Positions 35,034 through 46,044 of a DNA stretch of 64,000 nt are shown one piece after another. Every line of letters begins with the position of its first letter. Position 1 is the first letter of the stretch. Under the pieces are notes generated by a model. It did not search any database and was not told the origin of the DNA. It saw nothing but the letters and a program-made list of their open reading frames with translations. Origin of the DNA: Dichomitus squalens LYAD-421 SS1 (lineage: Eukaryota; Basidiomycota; Agaricomycetes; Polyporales; Polyporaceae); assembly GCF_000275845.1 (NCBI RefSeq), contig NW_006766884.1:1730357-1794356 (forward strand), written 5' to 3'. A program made the position numbers and the translations under genes.

Positions 35034-37780
35034 CTATGCGTCGTATACGTTCTTCACCCTGTACATCTTCGTCTCCACACTGGGGATCACGTCATCCTCC
35101 CCATACACCTTCTTGACCTTGTACATCTTCGTCTCCACTGGCGTGTCGCTACTTGTTCCCTTCTTTGGCGGTGCAGCTTTAGCATCCTTCTTCCCGCCCT
35201 CAACAGGAGTAGCCGTACCAGTCTGCGCGACCGCCTTGCTCGCGATGCTCGCCGCACGCCCGTCAGGAATATGAATGAACTCGAAGCGGCTGTCGACGAC
35301 CCCATCGAAGATGTAGTACCCCTTGCGCTCGAACTGGATGATGTCGCCCTTCTTGAGCTCTTTGACGTTTGCGTCTGCGAACGCCTCATCGCGGAACTCG
35401 GAGACAGGCGTGACGAAATCCTTCACGTCGTCGTTCTCCTCGAGCTTCTTCTTAGTGATCAGATAGTCGTGGTCGAGAAGCGTCACGTCCACGAGGGGGT
35501 GCGCGTCGTCGGGCTGTGCGAGCCAGGTAATCTTCTTCTTGGTCTTGCGGAAATCGCCCTCGAGGTGAAGCTCCACCTCGATAGCGGTGATAATGCCCGA
35601 CTCGTTACTTGTCTTGGAGCGGACGATGGCGTTGCCCCAATCCATGAGGGTGATCTAGGAAGAGGTGAATGAGACGCGGCAAATCGTTCTAAGCGATCCG
35701 GGCCCATACCTCCTCTTGGTCGTCGAACGAAACCGCGTCCTCCTGTTCGACGAAGATCTTGGACGAGTAGACAGTCTTCTTCTCGCCGACTTCGGGATTT
35801 TTCTTGTGTTTGGGCAGCGTCTTGACCTCGATCTCAGTGGGGGCACCCTTGACCGTGACCGGAACGCTGGACACAAGTCATCAGCATCGAGTTCACCCCA
35901 AGACCTAGTGTTTGGCTCACAGGTTGGCCTTTGAGAGCGCCCAGAAGCGAGGAGCGATAGGGTCAATGACCTTTTTGTTCAGCGTCCACAGCGAGTCCCA
36001 CTCAAGCGAGACGATCGCCTGTGAAGGACCCTGGGCAAGCATGAACTGACGAAGGGCCTCCACTGTGAGCCCACGACGACGAATGCCGCGCACGGTGGGG
36101 AAACGGGGGTCGTCCCATCCGCGGACGATGCCGCTGTCCACGAACCAATGGAGTTTCCGTTTGGACAAGAGTGTGTAGATGAAGTTCAGTCGGCTATATC
36201 AGGCACAAGGTCAACGGGTTGATGCATTTCCGTAGGGAAATTAGCTGACCTAAAGTCCCAGATGTTGACCTTGCGGAGGCCAAGGGCTTCGATCATCCAT
36301 TGGTATTGGGGATTTCGATCGCGGTACTCGTTCGTACGGAGAGCGTGGGTAACGCCCTCGATCGAGTCCACGATGGGGCATGCGAAGTCGTAAGTGGGGT
36401 ATACCTTCCACTTGTCGCTGATGAAGAAATATTAGGCGTCTTCCTTGATGCTGCTGATTAGACAAGATGACCCACCCAGTGCGGTGATGGGGCAGGAGGT
36501 TGGTGCGGTAGATGACAGGATCGCGGAGCGCTTTGTTCGGGTTGTCGACGCTCAACTTGGCACGCAGACACCAGCGAACACCCTCCGGCGTTCCCTTTGT
36601 CATCTCCTCGAAGTGCTTCAGGTTATCCTCAACGGAGTCGTCACGGTGCTTAGAGGCGATGCCTTCCATACGCTCCTTGCGCATCTGCTCCTGTTCGGTA
36701 TCATCTGCGTACGCCTTGCCGCTCTTGATTATCTGAAGGGCATACTCGTATAGCTGATCGAAGTAGTCGGATGTATGCGTGACTTTGTCGCCGTGAATAT
36801 CGAGGAGCGCGAGATCCTCGAGGATGGTGTCTTCGAATTCAGTCTATGATCCAAAATCGATCAGATACAACATTCATGATATAGTCAGAGCGGGCGTACC
36901 CTCTCTTTGCTGGGATTCGTGTCGTCGAAGCGGATTATCATCTTTCCCTTGTACATTTTTGCGAAGTACTGATTAAGCATCGCCGCCTTCGCGTGACCAA
37001 TGTGGAGGTACCCGCTGGGCTCCGGAGGGAAACGCGTGACAACGTCACCCTCCTTGGCATCTTGCAGACCGAGAGCAAAGGACGCCGCCGTCTTATTGGA
37101 ACGCGCCTTGGCAGACTTGACCTCTGGAAACGTGCCGCAAGCAGTCAACTGAGCTGCCCGGATTCGAAGAGGGAGGGATCGTACCGTTCAGGCTTGCGAT
37201 GGCCAGTTGCGTGGACTCCAAGGACTCGATGTGTACGAACCACCGGTTCAAGTGAGGGTGTTTGTTGTTCTTGAGTAATCCGATGATCTTCACACTGCCT
37301 GTGATGGCGAGTTTTTGCGTGATGCGAAAATATGTGGGTGTCGGGACGGACCTTTCAACGCGCCCCAGACGATGAAGTCGGCCGCAGTGATATCGTGGCC
37401 AACAAGGAAGGCCCTGTATGCAAGGTGATCATCGAAAAAATCGAGCGCGGCCGTGATTTCTGGAAAGGCTGTGACAGTGGGCAATGATTTCGCGAGGGCG
37501 AAGTACGCAGCGCTCTACAGACGGCACACATGAACATAGGATATCGTGACAAACAGTGCTTATCGCGCACCTTTGCACTATCACTTGATAGTCCGCCAGC
37601 CTTGGCTATTGTCTGAACGATCTCGTCCTCGGCGGTGAGTCTCGATCCGCCGAGCTCGAGTGTCACGCCTGCCGCTGCAGGGTCGAAGTTGAGGGCGGCC
37701 TTCCCAGTAAACGTCGCGACGGCGGCGGCGGCCCATGGAAAGGGCGAAGCCGTGGGCGACAATGTCAGTGTTCCAGACAT
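35034..37780 (-). CDS. GUS1: Cytosolic glutamyl-tRNA synthetase
   Basis: Charges tRNA-Glu with glutamate in the cytosol. Nine exons give about 764 aa. Residues 1-160 form the GST-like N-terminal appendix ([26 protein letters not shown]), which in yeast binds the Arc1 cofactor. The class I core has [15 protein letters not shown] (HIGH motif), [28 protein letters not shown] and [11 protein letters not shown] (KMSKS-type loop). The C-terminal anticodon-binding beta-barrels include [15 protein letters not shown] and [18 protein letters not shown]. The N-terminal appendix and the [11 protein letters not shown] element favour GluRS over GlnRS. The extreme C-terminus carries a 20-residue tandem repeat (see findings). 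Head-to-head with the metallophosphoesterase gene. Confidence 0.93.
35042..35138 (-). repeat. 60-bp period tandem duplication at the GluRS 3' end
   Basis: Copies at 35042-35078 and 35101-35138 encode [14 protein letters not shown] and [16 protein letters not shown]. The duplicated unit is 20 codons, in frame, just before the stop. Confidence 0.85.
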
Positions 37781-38077
37781 GTTTTGGTTGGAGAAAAGAG
37801 GAGAGTCGCGACTCGAAAGATCTAAGAGGAGTGGATAGATATTAGATAGTGACTCTGGCCGACTCGAGGCTATCTAGTCAATAATCAATCTCGCTTAGAT
37901 CCAAGCATCCGGTGTCCCGGGTCTCCTTGACTTGCAAGTACAGCTGCACCGCCATCTGGCACCGCTCTTTCAGGCTCTGACCCAACATGCATGGCCCCAA
38001 ATGACACTCTGTTTGTATCGTCCTCCTGGTCTTGCGGCTCCAAAGCCTCGGTGCTTCAGCCCAGCTTCCCCCGTAGA
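37781..38077. promoter_or_regulatory. Shared divergent promoter, GluRS / metallophosphoesterase
   Basis: A 297-bp region separates two oppositely oriented starts and must contain both promoters. No consensus element identified. If the phosphoesterase starts at 37991 the region shrinks to 210 bp. Confidence 0.5.
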
Positions 38078-39145
38078 ATGAGTCCGGGAAATGATACACC
38101 ATTTTCTCCAACCGCAAGCGATTCCAACATCACCGCTATCGTTCATGATGCCTACGACATCACCCGTCCTCCCAATCATCCGGGAGCAGGCTGGACACGA
38201 TTTGTGTGTATCTCCGATACTCACTCACATATCTTCTCGGTGCCTTCCGGGGACGTCTTGCTACACGCTGGCGACTTGAGCAGACACGGGACACTGAAGG
38301 ATCTGGAGGTCACGATCAACTGGTTGAAGATGCTCCCGCATCCTGCGAAGTTGTACGTGCCCGAATATCATTACATAGTCTTCCACCCTCACGTGTCTGT
38401 TACACTCTCAGTTTTGTGGCTGGCAACCATGATGTACGAGTTGTTTAGTGCTACATGTTATATTCGTATTGTGGGCTGACCTCTCGTGTAGTTGTGTTTA
38501 GACGCTAATTACGAACGAGGCGGTTCTCTGCGACAGTTCAAGCCTCCGGACCTGAGAGACGAGGTTGTTTATTAGCTTCACCAGGGACGAATCTGTCACT
38601 CATGCACTTGACCAAGGATATGTCAGCTGGGCGAAAGCTCGTTCGTGGCTGGGCGCTGCGGAAAGCTGGGATGTTTTACCTCGAGCACGGGGCTGCTGTC
38701 TATACATCGAAGAGTGGAAGAGGATATACAATATATGGTTCTCCCGTACGGCTTCTGCTCACAAACATGATTCGCTCTGTACTGAGATCCCGGTCTGCAG
38801 GCTGCACCTTTTTACTCCATCGGATCGTTTCAATATGCGAAAGGCGAAGGAAAGGCCATATATGATCGCATCCCCGCATCCACAGATATCCTCATAACGC
38901 ATACACCTCCGCTGGGCTGCTGCGACGTCACACGTCATGGAGCCAGCGCGGGATGCCCGGAGCTGGCAGAGCGTCTTGAACGCAGCGACCTGCAGAACTG
39001 CAGATTGCACGTCTACGGGCATATCCATGAGGCTCGCGGCGTAGCGATCGTTGGGCGGACCAAGAAGAATCCTCATGGGAGGGTGTCTGTCAATGCGGCC
39101 CTCCTGCGGATGCCCCTGCCGATCATCGTTGACCTCAAAGACTAG
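38078..39145 (+). CDS. Calcineurin-like metallophosphoesterase (MPPED/239FB type)
   Basis: A binuclear-metal phosphoesterase reassembled from about five exons. Motifs appear in order: FVCISDTHSH (DxH), VLLHAGDLS (GD), FFVAGNHD (GNHD), LITHTPPLGCCD (metal His) and LHVYGHIHEARG (GHxH). All metal ligands are present, so it should be active. This order and the NHDLCLDANYE segment fit the MPPED1/MPPED2 (239FB) group rather than Ser/Thr phosphatases; the natural substrate is unknown. One intron has a weak donor, GTTGTT, at about 38561, but splicing there restores LRDEDMSAGRKLVRG and FYLEHG in frame. An alternative upstream start is 37991. Confidence 0.82.
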
Positions 39146-39398
39146 TTCCAGGCATGGCCAGCCATTCATTTGGATCTTACCGCTTCATTGATAGGATACG
39201 TATTAATAGATATCAGCTTTTTCTTCACGGGCCTGCCTCAAGGATTCTCATTCAACGCAGAACATCTGTCGGACGCAGTGTTCTCGGCCTTGGAAGCAAT
39301 ACCGCCGTCAGACTGGAGGCTTCGAATTCCGCAAGCTCTAGAGCGGTCAAGGCTATCACAGCACAGCCACCTCTGGTCGGCAATATATATCAGACACG
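39146..39398. other. Short spacer between tandem genes
   Basis: Same-strand spacer between the phosphoesterase stop and F-box copy B. It should hold the F-box promoter; no motif identified. Confidence 0.4.
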
Positions 39399-40574
39399 AT
39401 GTCTATCAAACTTCATCCCCCTGTACCCTTCATGGAAGACCTGGCGGCAGAACTGCTTGTCGACATCTTTGAATTTGCTTGCGTAGGCGATCATGGCCAA
39501 ACCGCGCGCTCGTTGTCCCTGATCTCAAGACGCATCAGAGAGGCCTCCCGTCCATTTCTCTTTCGAGCTATATTCCTGCACGCCACCCCCACCAAACTAC
39601 AACAGCTCATCCACCGCATGGAGGTCGAACGTGAACGATGTCCGGGAATGCGACCCAGATGTCGGCATCTCTTCCTCGAGTGTCCCCATATGGACCCGGA
39701 CGAGTCGGCAGAATTTCCGACTATCGACGATTCCCCGACGTCTTTCCATGGCGAGCCATCCTCTAGCGTCCTCTCTTATTCTACCCATCAGCGAATGGCG
39801 ACCTTCTGGGAGCAGTGGTCGCGACTCGTATCCTCGCTCCTCCGCGCCACAGCCCCAGACCTCGAGACATTCACGTTCGCATCCCATTCCGACTTTCCCG
39901 GCCCCATCGCTTTTCCCTGCTTCTTCCCAGCTTTGCGCGAGCTGTGTGTAGTTCCATGCGGCTTGTCTCCCAGCTTCAGCGTCACCACCACCCACCCACC
40001 AGTATTCCCCTCGCTCCAACGACTCCATCTGGTGTCGTTGTCCGAAGAGTTTCCATCGAGCTTCGCCTCTCTGGTCCAACACACTCCGAAACTCACGCAC
40101 CTACGTTTCTCAAATCTTGCTCGCCAGCGGAACCTCAGGGCGTTGTTGAATCTATACAGTGCGTATATAGGCTTTATCTGCCCTTCTATCCAGGACTTAC
40201 ACTTGTCGTTCACAGAGGACAGCAACCCCGATCCGGCCCTACCGAACCTCCAACGAGTCCTCATCCAACCCAGCTCGCCCCCGTGGCCCGATGGCCCGTG
40301 CGGTAGCCCATACATGCTGTACCTCGACTTCGTCACACGGTTGTGGTGCTCCGCACAGCTGGCGCGCGTGCCCGTGTATCTCGTTCCGGGGAACGTGAAG
40401 TTCAGAGAAGCGGATCACGAGAATTTGGTGCAGAAGACGAGAGAGGAATGGCTAGATAGGATCGCGGGTCGCGAGGGGTGCTGGGCCGTCGAGGAAGATT
40501 GGGCAAATCGGAACGTTGACGGGCATGCTATTCCTTGGCATCTACTCCTGATGGCGAGGGAGCGAGGAGCGTGA
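39399..40574 (+). CDS. F-box-like protein, copy B of a local paralogous pair
   Basis: Two exons (39399-40158, 40216-40574) give 372 aa. The start MSIKLHPPVPFMEDLAAELL runs into LVDIFEFACVGDHGQTARSL and RRIREASRPFLFRAI, an F-box-like N-terminus parallel to copy A at 31.8 kb. The C-terminal half has FFPALRELCVVPCG, PKLTHLRFSNLA, LPNLQRVLIQP and ARVPVYLVPGNV. Expected to act as an SCF adaptor with unknown target. The 57-bp intron (GTGCGT to TTCACAG) sits at the same position as in copy A and likewise has no stop and a length divisible by three. The two copies have clearly diverged, so the duplication is not recent. Confidence 0.83.
   Translation: MSIKLHPPVPFMEDLAAELLVDIFEFACVGDHGQTARSLSLISRRIREASRPFLFRAIFLHATPTKLQQLIHRMEVERERCPGMRPRCRHLFLECPHMDPDESAEFPTIDDSPTSFHGEPSSSVLSYSTHQRMATFWEQWSRLVSSLLRATAPDLETFTFASHSDFPGPIAFPCFFPALRELCVVPCGLSPSFSVTTTHPPVFPSLQRLHLVSLSEEFPSSFASLVQHTPKLTHLRFSNLARQRNLRALLNLYSAYIGFICPSIQDLHLSFTEDSNPDPALPNLQRVLIQPSSPPWPDGPCGSPYMLYLDFVTRLWCSAQLARVPVYLVPGNVKFREADHENLVQKTREEWLDRIAGREGCWAVEEDWANRNVDGHAIPWHLLLMARERGA
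40159..40215 (+). other. In-frame, stop-free 57-bp intron in F-box copy B
   Basis: Borders GTGCGT and TTCACAG. Positionally matches the 63-bp intron of copy A. Confidence 0.75.
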
Positions 40575-40932
40575 TGGCCCGGACTGTGTAGGATGTTGGG
40601 TATGCTCGCCAGCGTGCCCACCTTTATAAATGGTACTGTCGTTTTAGCTGCAGCCTTATACGGCACGTTACTTACCACATGTCTGGCAATATATCAGGCT
40701 TCTCACTGGGTGCAAGAATTCCAAGACTTGTGCTTACACTGCGTAACGAGTCGATGGGCAGACTTTTGATGTGCCGATTGGGCTGCTTTGTTTTGACCTT
40801 ACTTCATATATGCACAGAATTTGATGAAAACAAAGACAGCGGTAGCGTTCAAGGAAGAGACTGGCGTTGAAGCAGCAAACAAATTTGATTGAGATGGACG
40901 ACTGGAAGTACAGCTTCGGAGCAGCGCAATTC

Positions 40933-41037
40933 GGTTTCCCCTCTCTCCCACGACCCGCGGAGGACAGGTGGGAGAGAAGGTACTTATCCCGAGGACCACG
41001 GAAAGGTATGCGCCAGGACCGAAGTCCCTCCCTCGGG
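40933..41037 (+). repeat. Hairpin-bearing dispersed repeat, copy 1
   Basis: 105 bp beginning GGTTTCCCC. It has a perfect 10-bp inverted repeat (TCTCTCCCAC at 40942-40951 and its complement at 40968-40977) followed by a 7-bp inverted pair CCCGAGG (40988-40994) / CCTCGGG (41031-41037). The last 58 bp recur at 41840-41897 with one visible difference. Confidence 0.85.
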
Positions 41038-41043
41038 GATACA

Positions 41044-41270
41044 GGACTACCAAGCGCTACACGAACCTACAGCGAGCCCTACATCACTACCAAACCTACA
41101 TGCAACCTACGCCGAGCTCTACATCACTACCAAGCCTACATGCAATCTACGCCAAGCCCTACATAACTGCCAAGAGCTACATGACACCTACGCCACGTCC
41201 TACAACACTACCAAAAGCTACATGGAACTACCCCAAACCGTACATGACTACTAAGAGCTACATGCCTACC
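41044..41270 (+). repeat. Degenerate tandem repeat, about 40-bp period
   Basis: Five to six imperfect units of about 40-41 bp built on CACTACCAAGCCTACATGCA and a CTACGCCAAGCCCTACAT-type half. Similarity decays towards the 3' end. It begins directly after hairpin repeat copy 1. Confidence 0.8.
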
Positions 41271-41816
41271 CGAAACCTGGAAGAGAAGCCGCTCTCGCGA
41301 GCGTGGGCTTATATTCCCCCAGCGTTGTAGGTTGGCCCAGGTCAGCCCGACGTCAGCCACCTCGACGCACTGCACATACCACCAGTAGGTCAGCCCTTCG
41401 ACAGACCAACGACGTATTGTAGTACTCTTCGATCGATCCGTCGCCAGGGTCTCAGTGGCGAGTATGGTAGCTCATAGAGGTCATATTTCCAGTTTGTGAG
41501 CAACTATTATTGGGGCTGATGATAGCGTGGCTAAGTGGCCTCCTTGTGAGCCTGGTACGCGGGATGACATTTGGAAGTCATTGATCAATTATGGGTCGAA
41601 AGAGTGGGGAAGAGTTACGTGACCGCGCAGCCGCCCTTGGACTCCTGCACTTTTCCGAATTGTTGCTATGGAGGCTGGCGAGATGAAGAGCATGGGCATT
41701 TGAATGTACGGAAGCGATAGTACCATAGTATACATGTTGAGAGTCGGCTACGAAACCGTCGACGAGCCCTGCCAAAGTGCATGGCAACACCAACACACCT
41801 TGTGAAAGCGCATGTT

Positions 41817-41897
41817 GGTTTCCCCTCTCTGACGAGAGGGTACTTATCCCGAGGACCACGGAAAGGTCTGCGCCAGGACCGAAGTCCCTCCCTCGGG
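41817..41897 (+). repeat. Hairpin-bearing dispersed repeat, copy 2
   Basis: 81-bp version of the module at 40933-41037. The first hairpin is replaced by a shorter one (CCTCTC-TGAC-GAGAGG), while the CCCGAGG/CCTCGGG pair (41848-41854, 41891-41897) and the sequence between are kept. Confidence 0.85.
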
Positions 41898-42844
41898 AAC
41901 AGAAGTCTTACCTGCTCCTTGACGTGCACGAAGCCCGGCGAATCACGTCGGGTGCCCTCACCCAGGGTCGTTGGACGCGACCAGCGCGACAGCCCCCGAC
42001 CAGCGGGCAACGAAGAACTGGGGAGGGACCACGGCGGAGACGCGTCTTGACGAGGTCCGGCACGACCGTATGTCGAGGGCGGGGTCAGCGAGCAGCTGGG
42101 GGGCCCAGAGCTATTGTGAGTGATGTATTGATGACGACCAGAAGTTGGGGTCACTCACAGGAGAGGGCAGGCGAGGGTAAGAGACAAGTCATGGGAAGGG
42201 AAGAATGAAGAAAAGGCAGGTGTCGGAGCTGTTAAAAACACTACGGCTGAAGGCTGACTGCACCGTGGCGGGATGGTCAGCCTCCGACAGGTCATCCGCG
42301 CAGGGAAAGGTTTGCTATTGTTGGCCCCGAAGGCGAGCTCGGCAGTATGAATTGTGATCAGTTGCTATGAATTCACTATTGTCAACGGACACTCGACGAA
42401 GAACACAACTTAGCTGGGGTACAGGGCGTTCTACCGCTACAGAACAAAGTAATCGTAAGGATGTAAGGAAAACCTTCATCACGCAGTGTGGAATTCGTCT
42501 GTTTGCGTGAGCCAGGGTGATGCCTCAGTTACGCCAAAGAGCGATACTTCGGACAGGGCTACGGTGTGGCAACCCCCACACTGAGTGCTGAGCACGAAAA
42601 ATGTGTCTCGGACTCCAGCATGGTCAGACACATTCAGGCTTGGATCTGGGCACGCACAGAAACCGCAGAGCCGCAGAGTAGATACGCAAGAGTAGGGAAA
42701 GTGTCCTTGTCGCAGACATTGCAAAATCCGCAGCCAAGTTGGGTGGGTGGATGGGATGAGGGTGGTTTGCGTTGAAGTTGGGGGCGTCGGCCGAAAGAGG
42801 CAAGGGGACTGCCATGTTGGGGCACGCGATCATGCTCATGACCA
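41898..42844. other. Intergenic spacer upstream of LEU4
   Basis: Several open frames but no recognisable gene. Confidence 0.4.
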
Positions 42845-42851
42845 TGACTCA
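42845..42851 (+). promoter_or_regulatory. TGACTCA, candidate Gcn4/CPC1-type site
   Basis: Perfect match to the fungal amino-acid control element, 160 bp upstream of the LEU4 ATG. A second TGACTC core follows at 42878-42883. Confidence 0.5.
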
Positions 42852-42877
42852 AGGGATCCGCAAAATTATCAGAAACA

Positions 42878-42883
42878 TGACTC
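42878..42883 (+). promoter_or_regulatory. TGACTC, second candidate Gcn4/CPC1-type core
   Basis: Six-base core 127 bp before the LEU4 ATG and 33 bp after the first site. Weaker because the last base of the heptamer is G. Confidence 0.4.
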
Positions 42884-42938
42884 GTCCCCTTCTTTGCATA
42901 CTTCATATACCTCCTGCTACTCCGCCGAGTAATCTTTT

Positions 42939-42959
42939 ATGCCTTCAGCCCAACGCTGA
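42939..42959 (+). other. Possible 6-codon upstream ORF of LEU4
   Basis: ATG followed by five codons (PSAQR) and TGA, ending 46 bp before the LEU4 start. It matters only if the transcript begins upstream of it, which is not known. Confidence 0.25.
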
Positions 42960-43004
42960 CCCCACTGTACCTTTCAGTTGTTGATCCAGTAGTTCATAAC
43001 AACG

Positions 43005-45799
43005 ATGCCGATGCTGTGAGTGGCCCGTTCAAAACGAGCTCCAGCGTTGCCCCTACCGTGGTATTGAGAAACGATCGCGTTCACGCAGCGCGGATCCCTC
43101 TATCAAGTACAAACCGTACACACCTCTCAACCTGCCTGATCGCCAATGGCCAGCCAAGATCAACCGCGCACCACCCATCTGGCTTTCCACCGACCTCCGC
43201 GATGGGAACCAAGCCTTGGCGAACCCGATGACTATTCCGCAGAAGATGTCATTCTTCGAGACCCTCGTCAAATGCGGGTTCAAGGAGATCGAGGTCTCAT
43301 ATCCCGCTGCGAGTGATACGGACTTCAATTTCGTTCGGATGTTGATCGAGGAGAACAGGGTGCCGGACGATGTGTGGCTGCAGGTTAGTGCTCCATCCCT
43401 AACTAATTCCGCACATCACCGCGTAGAAGAGTGTCTTCACATTCTGCATTCGCAATCGTAAACTTCGTTTCCTCCTATGCTTCTCCGGGACGTACATCCT
43501 CGTCGCACAGGAGATTTCGACCCCGTTGACCTTTTACCTTCCCATGACATCCATCCAGTACATGCTAATGGAAGATTGAGCTCAGGTCCTCACTCCTGCT
43601 CGGGAGGATCTCATCAAGCGAACAGTCGACGCCGTAGCGGGAAGCAAGCGTGCTATCATCCATATGTACAACGCGACGAGCTGCCTCTTCCGCACAGTCG
43701 TCTTCCGCAATTCAAAAGAGGAAACACTCGCGCTCGCGGTCAAGCATACCGAGATAATCCGGAAGCTGACTGAAGAGTGCACAGCAAAATATGGGACGCA
43801 GTTCCGGTACGAGTACAGTCCCGAGACGTTCTCGCAGACGGAGCCCGAGTTCGCGCTGGAGGTGTGCGAGGCGGTGAAGAAAGCGTGGGGCAAGGCTGGG
43901 ACTGCGTACGACGAGAGGATCATCTTCAACCTCCCGGCTACGGTCGAGATCGGTCCTCCAAATCATTATGCGGACCTAGTACGTCTTCCGCACATCGCGC
44001 GCATATGCAGAGCGCTCACAATACACACGAAAAGGTCGAGCATTTCTCTCGCAACATATCAGAACGAGAGAAGATTTTCATCAGTCTACATCCACATAAC
44101 GACCGCGGTATGTTCTACACCGACTTTCAACCCGGAGATTCGATCTGATGCGCATATAGGCACTGGTATCGCTGCTGCTGAGCTGGGTCAGATGGCAGGC
44201 GCGGACCGTGTTGAAGGATGCTTGTTTGGGAACGGCGAGCGCACTGGAAACGTCGACCTCGTCAACCTCGCACTAAACCTCTACACACAAGGCGTCCACC
44301 CCAAGGTCGACTTCTCCGACATCCAGGCTGTCATTGACGTTGTCACCGCCTGCAATGACCTCCCCGTCCACCCCCGCCATCCGTACGCAGGCGAGCTCGT
44401 CTTCACCGCGTTCTCCGGTTCCCATCAGGACGCGATTAAAAAGGGTTTTGAGGCCCAGCGCGCGCGCCACGCGAAGGCGCGAGCGCAGGGCGAACCGGAA
44501 CACTGGGAGATGCCGTACCTTCCCATTGACCCCGCTGATCTTGGATCTACGTACGAAGCCGTTATTCGCGTCAACGCGCAATCAGGCAAGGGCGGAATTG
44601 CTTACCTCGTACAGCAGCACCTGGGCCTGGACATGCCGCGCAAGCTGCAGGTAGCGTTCTACGCTGTCATCCAGGAGATCGCGGACCGCGAGGCGCGCGA
44701 GATGACGGTGGAGGACATCACGACAGCGTTCAGGAAGACGTTCCATCTCGGCGGATCTGCGTATGAGGGCCGCCTCAACCTCAAATCGTTCCGGATCTCG
44801 GCGGAACCTGCGGCAGGGGGCGTCGACGGCGAGGCCGTGGACGAGCGCAGGCAGTTCGACGGCACCGTCTCTGTCGACGGGCAGCTGCGCGTCCTGCGTG
44901 GGGATGGGAATGGTCCCCTATCTGCTCTTCTCGACGCGCTCCGCACGCACCTTCAGATCGACCTTTCCCTGCGCGAGTACTCGGAGCATACGATCGGCCA
45001 GGACCAGAACGCCAAAGCGGCATCCTTCGTCGAGCTCGTCCCCAACAGCGGTGACGTCAAGGAGACCCGCGCATCGACCGAGTCGTACTGGGGCGTCGGC
45101 ATCGACGCGGACATCGCCGGGTCAGGACTGCGCGCAGTCCTGAGCGCGGCCAACAATGCGATCGGGGACCGCCCGCTGCCCGAGCTCAAACTCAGCGTCG
45201 GGTTCAACGCGCGCTCCGGCCAGGCGGACATTGCAACGGCTATCCTGAACTCGCTCAAGCTGGAGCTGCCTAGGCGGCTGCAGGCAAGCTTCTTCGAAGC
45301 CGTGCAGCGCGCGGCGCATGGCTCCGGGGGCGAGATCTCGTACGACGCGCTGGTCGGGCTCTTCCGCGAGAGGTACGGGTACTACGACGAGGAGGAGAAC
45401 CCGCGGTTCGCGGTGAAGAGCTTCAAGCTCGAACACCTGAACGCGAGCGGGAGGGCGAAGCTCTCTGGAGAGTTCATTATCAACGGCAAGCCCGTCTCGT
45501 TGGAGGGTGAGGGCAACGGGCCACTGTCGGCGGCCGTGGAAGCGGTCAACCGTGGGTTGGATGGGAAAGTGTCGATCCGCGAATACGCGGAGCACTCAAT
45601 CGGAGAAGGCTCAGAAGTGAAGGCGGCATCGTACGTTGAAGTTGCGTATGAGGGCCCTGGTGGGAGTCCGAAGTGGACAACGTGGGGCGTCGCGATCGAC
45701 AGTGACATAACGGCGTCCGGTTTGAAAGCGGTCTTGGCTGCCACGAAGGCGGTTGAGCTTGCGGACGAGGAGGCGAGAAGGACGGCAGGGCAGAAATAG
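43005..45799 (+). CDS. LEU4: 2-isopropylmalate synthase with two tandem regulatory domains
   Basis: First committed step of leucine synthesis: acetyl-CoA plus 2-ketoisovalerate. Five exons (43005-43015, 43089-43383, 43586-43978, 44035-44107, 44160-45799) join to 803 aa; the first coding exon is 11 nt. The catalytic barrel shows [35 protein letters not shown] (HxH metal site) and [14 protein letters not shown]. After [11 protein letters not shown] a linker (about 400-460) leads to a LeuA regulatory domain (about 463-592: [20 protein letters not shown]). Unlike the roughly 620-aa yeast enzyme, a second linker (604-670) and second regulatory domain (674-790: [20 protein letters not shown]) follow. 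No obvious mitochondrial presequence. Intron 2 (202 bp) is unusually long. A dead partial copy lies at 50.6-53.8 kb. Confidence 0.93.
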
Positions 45800-46044
45800 T
45801 AAGAAGATGAAGACGATAAAGTAAAAGGTGTATACCAGCAGCTGAATGTATCTACCGAAGATATCTTTTCTTGTATACTGTACCGGGTTCAATCCTTCCA
45901 TTTCCTGAGTTCCGCTAGGAAATGCGGTTTTGCTGGTGTACATGCATTGGGCCCTACACTGCTGTCGTACATTGCATACCATATCCCACAACGAGGGCTC
46001 TCGCCCGGCGTTCATACACGACCTTTTTTCCCTCTACCCAAAAT
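45800..46044. other. Convergent spacer LEU4 / HIS1
   Basis: 245 bp between two stop codons, presumably containing both 3' UTRs and poly(A) sites. Nothing else recognised. Confidence 0.5.

Noticed and set aside
45880..45900. GGTTCAATCC resembling a tRNA T-loop
   Set aside because: No matching T-stem, anticodon arm or acceptor stem around it.
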